In this document: positions 1 to 7,439 of the stretch, one piece after another
How the letters are laid out: the number at the start of each line of letters is the position of its first letter
Position numbering within the stretch: the first letter of the stretch is position 1
Notes under the pieces: generated by a model
The model's input: only the letters and a program-made list of their open reading frames with translations
Databases searched by the model: none
What the model was told of the DNA's origin: nothing
Assembly (NCBI RefSeq): GCF_001898115.1
Contig: NZ_MKSQ01000014.1
Coordinates: 1 to 64,000, forward strand
Direction of reading: 5' to 3'
Origin: Allobosea sp. 67-29
Lineage (GTDB): Bacteria > Pseudomonadota > Alphaproteobacteria > Rhizobiales > Beijerinckiaceae
Length of the DNA stretch: 64,000 nucleotides
Position numbers and translations under genes: made by a program

Positions 1-13
1 GCTTCTTCGGCAT
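1..13 (-). CDS. 5' end of a leftward CDS, possibly an IS3-type transposase OrfA (partial)
   Basis: Only the start codon and three further codons (M-P-K-K) lie in the window, read leftward from an ATG at 13-11. A strong Shine-Dalgarno AGGAGG lies at 21-26, six bases before the start, so this is a real translation start. IS3-family OrfA proteins often begin with similar Lys/Arg-rich residues, and an IS-like end lies about 65 bp upstream. That identity is inference from four residues and context; the gene body is outside the window. Confidence 0.45.
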
Positions 14-77
14 ATCGGTCCTCCTGTCTGCCAAAAGACATACTTCAGGGTGGACCAATTCAACGGGGGGTGGATCA
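1..77 (-). mobile_element. Possible terminal segment of an insertion sequence
   Basis: Read leftward, the segment starts TGATCCACCCCCCG at 77 and leads after about 50 bp into an AGGAGG site and a start codon. This geometry (TG-initiated terminal repeat, short leader, transposase start) fits an IS3-like end. The other terminal repeat and the transposase body are outside the window. The position directly before a truncated tRNA suggests the element inserted in or next to a tRNA gene. Confidence 0.3.
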
Positions 78-88
78 CGTCTAACGCT

Positions 89-131
89 GGGGGACAAGGG
101 GTCGGAGGTTCGAATCCTCTCGCTCCGACCA
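89..131 (+). pseudogene. tRNA 3' remnant (T-arm, acceptor 3' strand, CCA)
   Basis: Positions 104-120 form a T-arm: stem GGAGG, loop TTCGAAT, stem CCTCT. The acceptor 3' strand CGCTCCG (121-127), discriminator A and encoded CCA (129-131) follow. The matching 5' acceptor strand CGGAGCG is absent in the 100 bases upstream, and no D-arm or anticodon arm can be drawn. The tRNA is therefore a fragment, plausibly cut off by the adjoining IS-like end or left by an older tRNA-targeted integration. The amino-acid identity cannot be told. Confidence 0.5.
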
Positions 132-398
132 TAAACTCAAGAAAATCCTACAGTTGGAAGCTGCCGGTCCGGCCGGCGCCTGGACCGTTTCGGAACGAAG
201 CAGGGCTGAAATGCTCTGCCCGGGACATAATGCTCCAACAGAGTCCCGACAGATGCTGTGACGCCGGTTGCGCGAATCGAAGGTTGCCGGGTCGGCGCAA
301 TCAGGGCGTTTAACCCTCCTTCCACGAACTCGTTGCAGCTTTGCGGTTCCCGGCGCACCCTGAATGGGAAGGGGACCGGCCTTGGAGTTCTGCTCGCC
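132..398. other. Intergenic, no gene supported
   Basis: This stretch separates the tRNA remnant from the methyltransferase gene. Open frames run through it in several phases but none has a convincing start or a recognisable product. The methyltransferase frame is open back to 258, but its likely starts are 399 or 429. No terminator hairpin was seen. Confidence 0.5.
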
Positions 399-1232
399 AT
401 GTCATTCGCGCCTGCCGCCACGCCGCGCATGAGCCTCGACATCACGCCCGGAGAAACGGCGACGCCCGCGCAAGCCGAGCCTTCGCTTTCGCGCGTTTTC
501 GCCGGGCTGGCACCGGACTGGCATTCCGACTGGGCCTGGGAGAACTACGAGGCCACGATTCTGGCGCTCGCGCGACATTACGGCCTGCGCAGCGTCTGCG
601 AGATCGGCGGTGGGCGCGATCCGTTGTTTACGGCCGCGCAGGCCGCACAGCGTGGCATCGATCTGATCGTCAACGATATCGATGCCGGCGAACTGGCGCT
701 GACGCCGTCGGGCCTGAAGACCGCCCGCTTCGACATCGCCGGCGACCTGTCCGAGCCGGACGTCGCACATGGCGGCTATGACATGATGGTCTCGCGCATG
801 GTTTTCGAGCACATCGACGGCGTCGCGCAGGCCTGGCGCAACGTTCATGCGCTTCTGGCGCCGGGCGGCGTGGCGCTCGCCTTCTTCCCCACCTTGTGGG
901 CTCCCGTCTTCGCGCTGAATCATCTTCTGCCGGAAAAGGCGTCGCGCGCCATCGTGCATGCGCTGTTCCCGTCGCGCCGTGATGGTGGGGGCGATCCGAA
1001 GTTTCCGGCGCTCTACGACTGGTGCCGCGGCAACCCCCGGCAATTGGCGCCGATGCTGAAGCAGGCGGGCTTTAGCGAGATGCATGTCCAGCCCTTCTGG
1101 GGGCACGGCTATTTCGAGCGCCTGCCGGGGCTGCGCGAGGTCGACAAGGCCTTCAACGCGCTGGCGGCGAAGACCCGCTGGCACTTCGTGACGACTTACG
1201 CCTATGTGCTGGTCCGCAAGGAGCGCGGCTGA
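399..1232 (+). CDS. Class I SAM-dependent methyltransferase
   Basis: The 277-residue protein has the glycine-rich SAM-binding motif I as CEIGGGRDPLF, an acidic residue at the end of the next strand (VNDID), and a motif resembling the DxxxSRMVFEH turn of UbiE/Methyltransf_11 proteins. The substrate is unknown. The C-terminal part around FFPTLWAPVFALNHLLP is hydrophobic, which may indicate a lipid or glycan acceptor. ATG 399 was chosen because it is the first start well placed before conserved sequence; ATG 429 is an alternative. Its position at the edge of an exopolysaccharide locus suggests glycan or lipid-carrier modification, which is inference. Confidence 0.8.
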   Translation: MSFAPAATPRMSLDITPGETATPAQAEPSLSRVFAGLAPDWHSDWAWENYEATILALARHYGLRSVCEIGGGRDPLFTAAQAAQRGIDLIVNDIDAGELALTPSGLKTARFDIAGDLSEPDVAHGGYDMMVSRMVFEHIDGVAQAWRNVHALLAPGGVALAFFPTLWAPVFALNHLLPEKASRAIVHALFPSRRDGGGDPKFPALYDWCRGNPRQLAPMLKQAGFSEMHVQPFWGHGYFERLPGLREVDKAFNALAAKTRWHFVTTYAYVLVRKERG

Positions 1233-1392
1233 GGGCACAGCGCCGCCTTCCACGCGCGGTCGAAACGGTTTCCAACAGCGACAGCTGGCTGGCGCATTCT
1301 AGCGAAGCGAGGACGGTGCAGCGCGAAGCGCTGCGGTCCACGGCCTTTTACATCGACCCAACGAACGCCGGACCTGTCGGCGCCAGCGGGAC

Positions 1393-2946
1393 TCAATAGG
1401 CGTTTTCGTTCTTGGTCAGGAGCGAAAAAGGCGTCTTCAGCAGGATGTAGAGGTCGAGCAGCACCGACCAGTTCTCGATATAATAGAGGTCATGCTCGAC
1501 GCGGCGCTGGATTTTGTCGTCGGTGTCCGTCTCGCCGCGCCAGCCGTTGATCTGCGCCCAGCCGGTGATGCCGGGCTTGACCTTGTGACGGGCGAAGTAG
1601 CCGTCCACGACCTGCTCATAGGCGCGGTTCGAGGCCTTGGCATGAATCGCGTGTGGCCGCGGCCCGACGAGCGACAGATTGCCGTTGAACACCACGTTGA
1701 TCAGCTGCGGCAACTCGTCGATCGATGTCTTGCGGATGAAGCGGCCGACGCGGGTGACGCGCGGATCGTCCTTGGTGACCTGCTTTGCCGCGGTGTGATC
1801 CGTCATGTCGTGGCGAAGCGAGCGGAACTTCAGCACGTCGACGGTCTCGTTGTTGAAGCCGTAGCGCTTCTGGCGGAAGAACACCGGCCCCTTCGAGTCG
1901 AGCTTGATCGCGATCGCGGTCACCAGCATCACGGGAGACAGGGCGATCAGCGCGAGTGCGCCGACGAACTTGTCGAACAGCCATTTGACGACGATGTCCC
2001 AGTCCGCGATGGGGCGGTCGAAGACATCGAGGACCGGCACCGCGCCGAGATAGGAATAGGAGCGCGGCCGGAAGCGCAGCTTCGACATGTGGGCCGAGAG
2101 GCGGATGTCGATCGGCAGCACCCAGAGCTTGCGCAACATTGTCAGCAGCCGGGCCTCGGCCGAGATCGGCAGGGTGAAGATCACGAGGTCGAGCCGTGTG
2201 CGCCGGGCGAATTCGACGAGGTCGTCGATCGTGCCGAGCTTCGGGTAGCCGGCGACGAGGTCCGGCGATCGCGAATCGTTGCGGTCGTCGAAGACGCCGC
2301 AGATGTGCAGGCCGGTGTCCTTCTGCGCCTCGAGCGCCTTGATCAGCTCGGCCCCGGCTTCGCCGCCGCCGACGATGGCGGTGCGCCGCTCGAGACGGCC
2401 GGACCGGGTGAGCGCGCGCACCGTCACCGTTGCCAGCAGCCGCCCCGCGACCAGCGCGCAGGCGCCCGCGGCATAGAAGCCGATCAGCCAGCCGCGCGAG
2501 ACCTGGTTGCCGACTTTCAGGAAGAAGAAGGTCGCGAGCGCGACGAGGAACAGCATCGTCCAGCCGCCGAGCAGGCGCACGGCCGAGCTGGCGAAATTGC
2601 GCAGCGCGCCCACCGGATAGAGCTGCAGCATCTGGAAGATGACGAGCATGCCGACGGCGAGCGCGGAAACCGTGATCTGATAGGCGAGGGCGTTCTGGAC
2701 CTTGCCGGCGGCGTAGAGCCAGTAGGCGAGGGCGCCCGTTGCCAGCACAATCACGACGTCCAGCAGCCGTGCCAGCCCCTCGATCATGACCGGGGAGAGC
2801 GTCGGCTTGAGCGGCAACGCCGCGATCCGCTCGGCGAGCGGATGGAACCGGCGGGTCTGCCCGTCCTCGGATTTGTCCGCCGATGCCGGCGCGGCGGCAC
2901 CGGCCGCATCCGCCTTCATCATGTCGCGGACATCGAAAGCACCCAT
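1393..2946 (-). CDS. Undecaprenyl-phosphate sugar phosphotransferase (WcaJ/ExoY type)
   Basis: This predicted initiating enzyme of exopolysaccharide synthesis moves a hexose-1-phosphate onto undecaprenyl phosphate at the inner membrane. The 517-residue protein has four N-terminal membrane segments (about 60-172), a CoA_binding_3-like Rossmann region with [11 protein letters not shown] near 190, a fifth hydrophobic segment near 325-348, and a C-terminal Bac_transf domain with [15 protein letters not shown] (about 407-414) and VGPRP (about 427-431). Length and domain order match WcaJ-like enzymes. The start at 2946 is preceded by GAGGA at 9-base spacing; a start at 2955 is possible. A GT4 transferase and Wza/Wzc-like proteins lie in the same locus. 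Sugar specificity cannot be read. Confidence 0.92.
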   Translation of the reverse strand: MGAFDVRDMMKADAAGAAAPASADKSEDGQTRRFHPLAERIAALPLKPTLSPVMIEGLARLLDVVIVLATGALAYWLYAAGKVQNALAYQITVSALAVGMLVIFQMLQLYPVGALRNFASSAVRLLGGWTMLFLVALATFFFLKVGNQVSRGWLIGFYAAGACALVAGRLLATVTVRALTRSGRLERRTAIVGGGEAGAELIKALEAQKDTGLHICGVFDDRNDSRSPDLVAGYPKLGTIDDLVEFARRTRLDLVIFTLPISAEARLLTMLRKLWVLPIDIRLSAHMSKLRFRPRSYSYLGAVPVLDVFDRPIADWDIVVKWLFDKFVGALALIALSPVMLVTAIAIKLDSKGPVFFRQKRYGFNNETVDVLKFRSLRHDMTDHTAAKQVTKDDPRVTRVGRFIRKTSIDELPQLINVVFNGNLSLVGPRPHAIHAKASNRAYEQVVDGYFARHKVKPGITGWAQINGWRGETDTDDKIQRRVEHDLYYIENWSVLLDLYILLKTPFSLLTKNENAY

Positions 2947-3462
2947 GACGTCCATTCCTCGCCCGGCACGCGCAATCGGGCCACGTGCCTCGGACGTTGG
3001 TCTAGCCGAAATTGCTCTCGGAACGCTTAATCGAATCTCTCGCTGTTTCGACGGGTTTGCAACGCTTTTGGCTTGATTTTGGAGCGGGAGCGGGTCCGCG
3101 ACGGCGCGAGAAATTCCGCGACTCTCAAGAATTGAAAAAACCGCTGGCACGTCAGAGGGTTGCGTGATGTCCCGCGCAGTATTTTTCCTGCTCGATTTTG
3201 GCAATCTTGAATAGAGTCAAGTGTTTATGGATTGACACAAGACCTTGCTGCAGGCATATTTCGCCTCGATGAGTGTCTGAGAAGCACATATTTGCCCGGA
3301 ACATCGGGCAGTGGCGGCGTTGCCCCAGATGCAACGCTACCTGTCGGGGAATATCCCCGCATATGATGGCTCATCCAGATTTCTGCTCTTAAACTCTAAC
3401 GATTGCTTGGCTGTCCTTGCGGCGCATGTGCGCCGTCCAGCGCGGCTTCGCCCGTGTGCAAC
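2947..3462. other. Intergenic control region between divergent genes
   Basis: About 515 bp separate the leftward sugar-phosphate transferase from the rightward mdtJ-like gene. The region is more AT-rich than its surroundings, contains a sigma70-like promoter at 3232-3260 and a 15-bp palindrome CGGGGA-ATA-TCCCCG at 3345-3359. No additional gene and no guanidine-riboswitch core was recognised. Confidence 0.6.
3232..3260 (+). promoter_or_regulatory. Sigma70-like promoter upstream of mdtJI
   Basis: TTGACA at 3232-3237 is followed after exactly 17 bases by CATATT at 3255-3260, a good -35/-10 pair. The predicted transcript would carry a leader of about 200 nt before the mdtJ-like start and would include the 3345-3359 palindrome. 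Confidence 0.5.
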
Positions 3463-3834
3463 ATGTCTTTTCATTGGTTGGTTCTGCTCGCGGCCATTGC
3501 CGTCGAGATCGTCGCGACGGCCGCGCTGAAGTCGGTCGTCTCCGCTCCCTGGCTGGTCGGCATTCTGCCTCTGCTGCTGATCGGATTGTCCTTTGCGCTG
3601 CTCAGCATCGCCTTGCGCGTCATCCCCATGGCCGTGGCCTATGCGGTCTGGGAAGGGCTCGGCATCGTCGGCATCGCTGCGACGGGGCATCTCGTCTTCG
3701 GCGAGCATCTGACGGCTGGTCGCCTGGCCGCGCTGGCAGCGATCCTGGTCGGTATCGTGCTGATCGAGGCCGGCATCGGCAAGGGCCGCGACGCCGCGGA
3801 GGATGCGCTGCTGGACGATGGGAGGCCCGTGTGA
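3463..3834 (+). CDS. mdtJ: SMR-family transporter subunit, MdtJ-like
   Basis: This 123-residue four-helix protein belongs to the small multidrug resistance family. It has the membrane-embedded glutamate in AIAVEIVATAALK and the signature YAVWEGLGIVG followed by a fourth helix and a short polar tail, which matches E. coli MdtJ better than EmrE. MdtJ and MdtI together export spermidine in E. coli; the substrate here is inferred. ATG 3463 begins MSFHW just before helix 1; upstream in-frame sequence is not SMR-like. The stop overlaps the GTG start of the next gene, so the two subunits are probably translationally coupled. Confidence 0.82.
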   Translation: MSFHWLVLLAAIAVEIVATAALKSVVSAPWLVGILPLLLIGLSFALLSIALRVIPMAVAYAVWEGLGIVGIAATGHLVFGEHLTAGRLAALAAILVGIVLIEAGIGKGRDAAEDALLDDGRPV

Positions 3835-4166
3835 ATGTCTCACTCGTTCAGGTCGTCCCGCTGCTCTGGCTGCTTGCCGCCGTCGTGCTCGAATTGTCGG
3901 GCACCTACCTTCTGAAGCTGTCGAACGGCATGACCCGGCGCTTGGCGGGAGCGGGCGGCGTGCTGCTGGTGATGGCCGCCTTCGGAGCATTGGCCCAGGC
4001 CATCAAGGGCATGGAACTCTCGGTCGCCTACGCGGTCTGGGGTGGTGCCGGTCTCGTCGCCACGGCGGTCATCGGCGCACTCGCCTTCGGACAGAGGATC
4101 GCTCCTGCCGGCTGGGCCGGCATTGTCCTGGTCGTATCCGGCGTCGTCGCGCTCAAGCTGCTGTAG
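3831..4166 (+). CDS. mdtI: SMR-family transporter subunit, MdtI-like
   Basis: This is the second subunit of the paired SMR exporter, 111 residues and four helices. It contains VLELSGTYLLK in helix 1 and SVAYAVWGGAGL in helix 3, close to E. coli MdtI. The GTG start at 3831 overlaps the mdtJ stop as GTGA, and GGGAGG lies a few bases upstream. Gene order J then I is that of E. coli. The 3' end overlaps the convergent glycosyltransferase gene by 14 bp. Confidence 0.82.
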   Translation: MNVSLVQVVPLLWLLAAVVLELSGTYLLKLSNGMTRRLAGAGGVLLVMAAFGALAQAIKGMELSVAYAVWGGAGLVATAVIGALAFGQRIAPAGWAGIVLVVSGVVALKLL

Positions 4167-5337
4167 CGCCGGTTTTCCTGCTCCGGCGCGCTTGCAGCGC
4201 GTCGCGATAAGCGGCGATGACGCCGTCGATCATCACGTCCAGGCGGAAATGCTGCCTGACATAAGCGGCGAGATCGGCCGCCTCGGCCTGGCGCTCGGTC
4301 TCCGGCCGCGCCAGCATCGCGGCGATCGCTTCGGCGAGGATCGCCGGGTCGTTCGGCGGGATCAGGCGATGCCGGTGCTGCGGGCCGTAAATTTCGCTGA
4401 TGCCGCCGACATCCGTCGAGATCAGGGGCTGGGCGGCCGCGGCCGCCTCGAGGATGACATAGGGCAGGGATTCCGCCCGCGAGGGGATCACCATGGTCCG
4501 CGCCTGCGCCAAGGCGCCGCGGATCGGTCCGGGCGGCTCGAACGCGCATTGCTCGGCGATGCCGCGAGCCCTGGTCATGGCCTTCAGCTCGGCCTCGTCG
4601 GGGCCGGAGCCGACGATGAGGATGCGTGGCCTGAGCCCGTCGCGTCTGCGCAGCAACGCCAGGGCGTCGATCAGCGTGTCGACGCCCTTGGCTGAACGCA
4701 GTTCGCCCAGATAGAGCAGGTCGAACGCGGCGTCACGATGGTCGATCGGCTCGAATTCGGCTTCCGAAATCCCATTCAACACGACCCTGTGGTCGGTCCG
4801 CGGGGGATGGCCGATATGAGCCTCGAACCGGCTCGCGATGAAGCGGCTTTCGAACAGGAACATATCGGTCGCGCCTTCGAGCAAGCGCTCGACCGTCATG
4901 TAGATTTTGTGTTCGGTGCTGCCGGGCTTGTAGTTGAAGCTGCCGCCATGCGGCGTGTAGGCCGCGACATAGCTTCGGTTGCCGGCGAAAAGAGCCGGTA
5001 TGCGGCCGTAGACACCCCCTTTCGAGCCGTGGCAGTGCACGACGTCGGGGGCGAGGCGCCGCCGCAGGGCGATCTGGGCCATCTGCGCCCGGAAATCCGT
5101 CAGGCTGGGGTAGCGTGACATCGGCACCCGCGTGATGCCGAGCGCAAGCGTCTGCGAAAGCTCGCGGAAGACCGCATCGGCGCGGGTGCCGCCGGTGGTG
5201 GCGTCGCAGAAGATGCCGACCTGGTGTCCGCGCTCCGCCTGTCCCCGCGCGATGTCGAGCACATGCCGGAAAAGCCCGCCGAGCGGGGCACGGAAGACAT
5301 GGAGGATCTTGAGCGGCGCGCCGGAGGCACCGGGCAT
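4153..5337 (-). CDS. GT4-family glycosyltransferase
   Basis: The 394-residue protein has the GT-B architecture. The N-terminal acceptor domain carries LKILHVFRAPLGGLFRHV and VVHCHGSKGG. The C-terminal domain has LLYLGELRSAKGVDTL, ILIVGSGPDEAELK and the nucleotide-sugar motif PSRAESLPYVILEA. It probably adds a sugar to the lipid-linked exopolysaccharide repeat unit on the cytoplasmic face. The frame stays open far upstream through the Wza-like gene, so the start is uncertain: ATG 5337 is chosen, but GTG 5352, overlapping the end of the upstream gene, is possible. The gene is probably cotranscribed with the Wza-like gene. Confidence 0.88.
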   Translation of the reverse strand: MPGASGAPLKILHVFRAPLGGLFRHVLDIARGQAERGHQVGIFCDATTGGTRADAVFRELSQTLALGITRVPMSRYPSLTDFRAQMAQIALRRRLAPDVVHCHGSKGGVYGRIPALFAGNRSYVAAYTPHGGSFNYKPGSTEHKIYMTVERLLEGATDMFLFESRFIASRFEAHIGHPPRTDHRVVLNGISEAEFEPIDHRDAAFDLLYLGELRSAKGVDTLIDALALLRRRDGLRPRILIVGSGPDEAELKAMTRARGIAEQCAFEPPGPIRGALAQARTMVIPSRAESLPYVILEAAAAAQPLISTDVGGISEIYGPQHRHRLIPPNDPAILAEAIAAMLARPETERQAEAADLAAYVRQHFRLDVMIDGVIAAYRDALQARRSRKTGATAA

Positions 5338-5357
5338 CGCGGGGCCGGGCACGGATG

Positions 5358-5918
5358 TCAGAACCAGCGTTCCTTGATGACGATCGTGTCGCCCGGCTGG
5401 ACCGGATAGGTGATCGGCACCGAGGCGGTCACCGTCTGGCCGTCGATCTGGCGGGTGATCTCGGCCGAGTTGCGCTGGCCGCGGGGCGTGAAGCCGCCGG
5501 CGATCGCCACCGCCGTCTGCACGGTCATGCCGCTGACGAAGGGGAACTGGCCGGAATTCGTCACCTCGCCGAGGACGAAGAACGGCCGGTAGGTATCGAC
5601 CTCGACCGAGACCTTGGGTTCGCGCAGATAGCCGGCGCGCAGTTTGGCCTCGATCTCGCGCGCAAGCTGCTGCGTGGTGCGGCCCTGCGCCATGACGGTG
5701 TTGACCAGCGGCATCGAGATCCGGCCCGAGCCATCGACGGCATAGATGTTCGACAGATTGTCCTGGCCGAAGACGATGATGCGCAGCTTGTCGCCGCTGG
5801 CGAGCCGATAGGGGCTCTCCGGCTGGGCGAGCGCATAGTCCGCCGCCTGGTACTGGGGCGCGCAGGCGCCCGCCGTCATGGCGGCGGCCAAGGCGAGGGA
5901 TGCGAGGCGTCGACTCAT
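5358..5918 (-). CDS. Wza-like polysaccharide export lipoprotein
   Basis: This small outer-membrane auxiliary protein of about 186 residues starts with a lipoprotein signal peptide whose lipobox-like TAGAC places the lipidated Cys near residue 19. A Poly_export domain follows (YRLASGDKLRIIVFGQ), then an SLBB-like segment (FFVLGEVTNSGQFPFVSGMT). It lacks the long C-terminal part of E. coli Wza and resembles the short Wza/ExoF-type proteins of alphaproteobacteria. The ATG at 5918 follows an in-frame GTG at 5921. Its usual partner, the Wzc-like protein, lies 41 kb away beyond the prophage. Confidence 0.88.
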   Translation of the reverse strand: MSRRLASLALAAAMTAGACAPQYQAADYALAQPESPYRLASGDKLRIIVFGQDNLSNIYAVDGSGRISMPLVNTVMAQGRTTQQLAREIEAKLRAGYLREPKVSVEVDTYRPFFVLGEVTNSGQFPFVSGMTVQTAVAIAGGFTPRGQRNSAEITRQIDGQTVTASVPITYPVQPGDTIVIKERWF

Positions 5919-6063
5919 CACTGGCTACCCGTGCAAAACTCGCGCAGAGCATTAGGGCGATATGGTTAACAAAGGCTTCCGCCCGGCCCGGCGCCTTATT
6001 CTGGCCGCCCCACTGGCCTTGTCTCGGACGAACGATCCGATGAATCGCGTCCGGAGAACCGAG

Positions 6064-6552
6064 ATGAAATCTGCAACCCTCGTCGCGATAGCGCTCCTGG
6101 CAGCGGGCACGGCGCTGGCCGAAGAGCTGCCGCAGCGCAAGCCCGGCCTTTGGGAATCGAAGTCCACCGGCGCTCAGGGCGAAGTCGTGGCCAAGCAGTG
6201 CGTCGGCCCCGATACCGATCGCGCCCTGGTCGGCAGCATGGCTGGCGGGACCTGCTCCAAGATGCTGGTGACGAAGACGGCGACCGGCTACGCCGTCGAG
6301 ACCGAATGTGCCATGGGGCCGGTCAAGGCCTCGGGCAGCAGCGTCGTCACCGGCGATTTCGAGACGGTCGTCCGCACCGAGGGGACCACCAGGCTGACCG
6401 GCATGCCGGGGCAGCCGGCTCCGGTGGAGCGCAAGCTGGTGGTGGAGGCGAGGCGGCTCGGCGATTGTGCTCCCGGCCAGAAGCCGGGCGACGTCATCAT
6501 GCCTGACGGCAAGGTCATTTCGATGCCTCAGGCAGCTCCCGGCAAGCAGTAG
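6064..6552 (+). CDS. DUF3617-like secreted protein
   Basis: The 162-residue protein has a clear Sec signal peptide (MKSATLVAIALLAAGTALA, cleavage before EE). The mature part has the pattern of DUF3617 periplasmic proteins: RKPGLWE near the start, several conserved Cys residues (KQCVGP, GTCSK, TECAM, GDCAPG) and a C-terminal PGDVIMPDGK. Function is unknown. GGAGA lies upstream of ATG 6064. This is the last host gene before the prophage. Confidence 0.75.
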   Translation: MKSATLVAIALLAAGTALAEELPQRKPGLWESKSTGAQGEVVAKQCVGPDTDRALVGSMAGGTCSKMLVTKTATGYAVETECAMGPVKASGSSVVTGDFETVVRTEGTTRLTGMPGQPAPVERKLVVEARRLGDCAPGQKPGDVIMPDGKVISMPQAAPGKQ

Positions 6553-6699
6553 GCCAATCGCACCAGAGGCGCATTTCGGCGGCTGAAGGCGGTTTTAGGG
6601 GCGGCCGGACCGTGGCTCCGCAACAGGAAAGATGAGGTTTTCGACGTCGGGCAGCCCGGCATTTACCGGACAATAACCTTACCGGCTACGAAGCGAAGA

Positions 6700-6732
6700 C
6701 GGCGGCCCGATGAGGGGCCGCCGTTTGTTTTT
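6700..6732 (+). terminator. Rho-independent terminator
   Basis: A perfect 9-bp stem CGGCGGCCC (6700-6708) pairs with GGGCCGCCG (6715-6723) and is followed by TTTGTTTTT. It lies about 150 bp after the DUF3617-like gene and just outside the left prophage end, so it probably ends host transcription before the integration site. Confidence 0.8.
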
Positions 6733-6782
6733 GCCGATGGCGTCGCGCTTTTCGCCGGTTTGGGCTGCGGAACAGATCGGGA

Positions 6783-6835
6783 AAACTGGCGGCAGGAAAT
6801 GCACTGGCGACAGCACTGGCGATTGCCGCCAGTTT
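6783..6835. repeat. Inverted and direct repeats at the left prophage junction
   Basis: A 12-bp inverted repeat AAACTGGCGGCA (6783-6794) / TGCCGCCAGTTT (6824-6835) encloses two 10-bp direct copies of GCACTGGCGA (6801-6810 and 6813-6822). The right arm contains the putative att core. Such an array fits an integrase-binding or recombination site, but no recombinase binding is shown. Confidence 0.6.
6823..6833. other. Putative attL core
   Basis: TTGCCGCCAGT occurs here and again at 46852-46862. It lies just outside the leftmost phage ORF, on the terminator side, and within a larger inverted repeat. The two copies are in the same orientation, as required for attL/attR. At 11 bp the match is short, so the exact crossover is tentative. 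Confidence 0.55.
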
Positions 6836-6837
6836 GT

Positions 6838-7209
6838 TCATGTTCCGGTCTCGTTCCGGCCGTCGTCGAATTCGATCCGGGCCGCGAGGTCCCTCACCAT
6901 TCGTGCGTGCCGATTTCGAAGGACGCTGGCGCATTCGGCTGCTTTGGCCTTCGCTTCGTCGCGGTCACTATTGTCGGCGTAATACGGGTTAGGCAGTCCA
7001 AAGGCCTCAGGATCGATGATTTGGGCCAGGCGAAGCTGGTCCTCCACCGGCGGCTGTGCTGAGGCCGCTTGGTCTAGCGCCGCAAAATAGGCATTGAGAA
7101 TGTCGTCGACCAGGTTTTCGGCATAACCCGGAATATCGCCCGACCAGTCGTTTTCTATCGCCTTGATCGCAGCGGCCCGCGCATTCGGATCTACGTCTGT
7201 ATTAATCAT
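6838..7209 (-). CDS. Hypothetical prophage protein next to attL
   Basis: The 123-residue acidic soluble protein begins MINTDVDPNARAAA. No family was recognised. Its ATG at 7209 overlaps the TGA of the preceding ORF, so it is the last gene of the leftward integrase operon. The position between the integrase and attL is typical of lysogenic cargo genes. There is no signal peptide or membrane segment. Confidence 0.6.
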   Translation of the reverse strand: MINTDVDPNARAAAIKAIENDWSGDIPGYAENLVDDILNAYFAALDQAASAQPPVEDQLRLAQIIDPEAFGLPNPYYADNSDRDEAKAKAAECASVLRNRHARMVRDLAARIEFDDGRNETGT

Positions 7210-7439
7210 CACAGCTGTCCCTCCATCAGTGCCGCACGACGCCAGCGCTCCGACATCCACAGACACAATGCGCGCCGGTCCTCCGGTGCCAGCTCTTGCG
7301 TAGGCAGGGGCATGTCGCAGCCGGTCGAGATTTCCCCATCCATTCCGAGGCCGATCGTCCCAACCACAATCGACAACACCTTTCCGCTAGGCAGCGTCAG
7401 GCTGTCGTAGTCCAACACACAGTCGGCAGGACCCATCAC
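7209..7439 (-). CDS. Hypothetical prophage protein downstream of integrase
   Basis: The 76-residue protein starts at GTG 7439 or ATG 7436, overlapping the integrase stop codon, and its own stop overlaps the next gene. It begins MGPADCVLDYDSLTLPSGK, contains three Cys residues (CVLD, GCDMP, LCLW) and a Trp/Arg-rich end. No family was recognised. Tight coupling to the integrase supports it being translated. Confidence 0.55.
   Translation of the reverse strand: MMGPADCVLDYDSLTLPSGKVLSIVVGTIGLGMDGEISTGCDMPLPTQELAPEDRRALCLWMSERWRRAALMEGQL

Noticed and set aside
89..131. tRNA remnant as the attachment site of the 40-kb prophage
   Set aside because: It lies 6.7 kb outside the prophage boundary and its sequence is not repeated at the right end; the 11-bp repeat fits both ends better.
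80..400. Circularly permuted tmRNA gene starting from the CCA-terminated fragment
   Set aside because: The matching acceptor 5' strand CGGAGCG does not follow within the next 250 bp and no tag-peptide frame was recognised.
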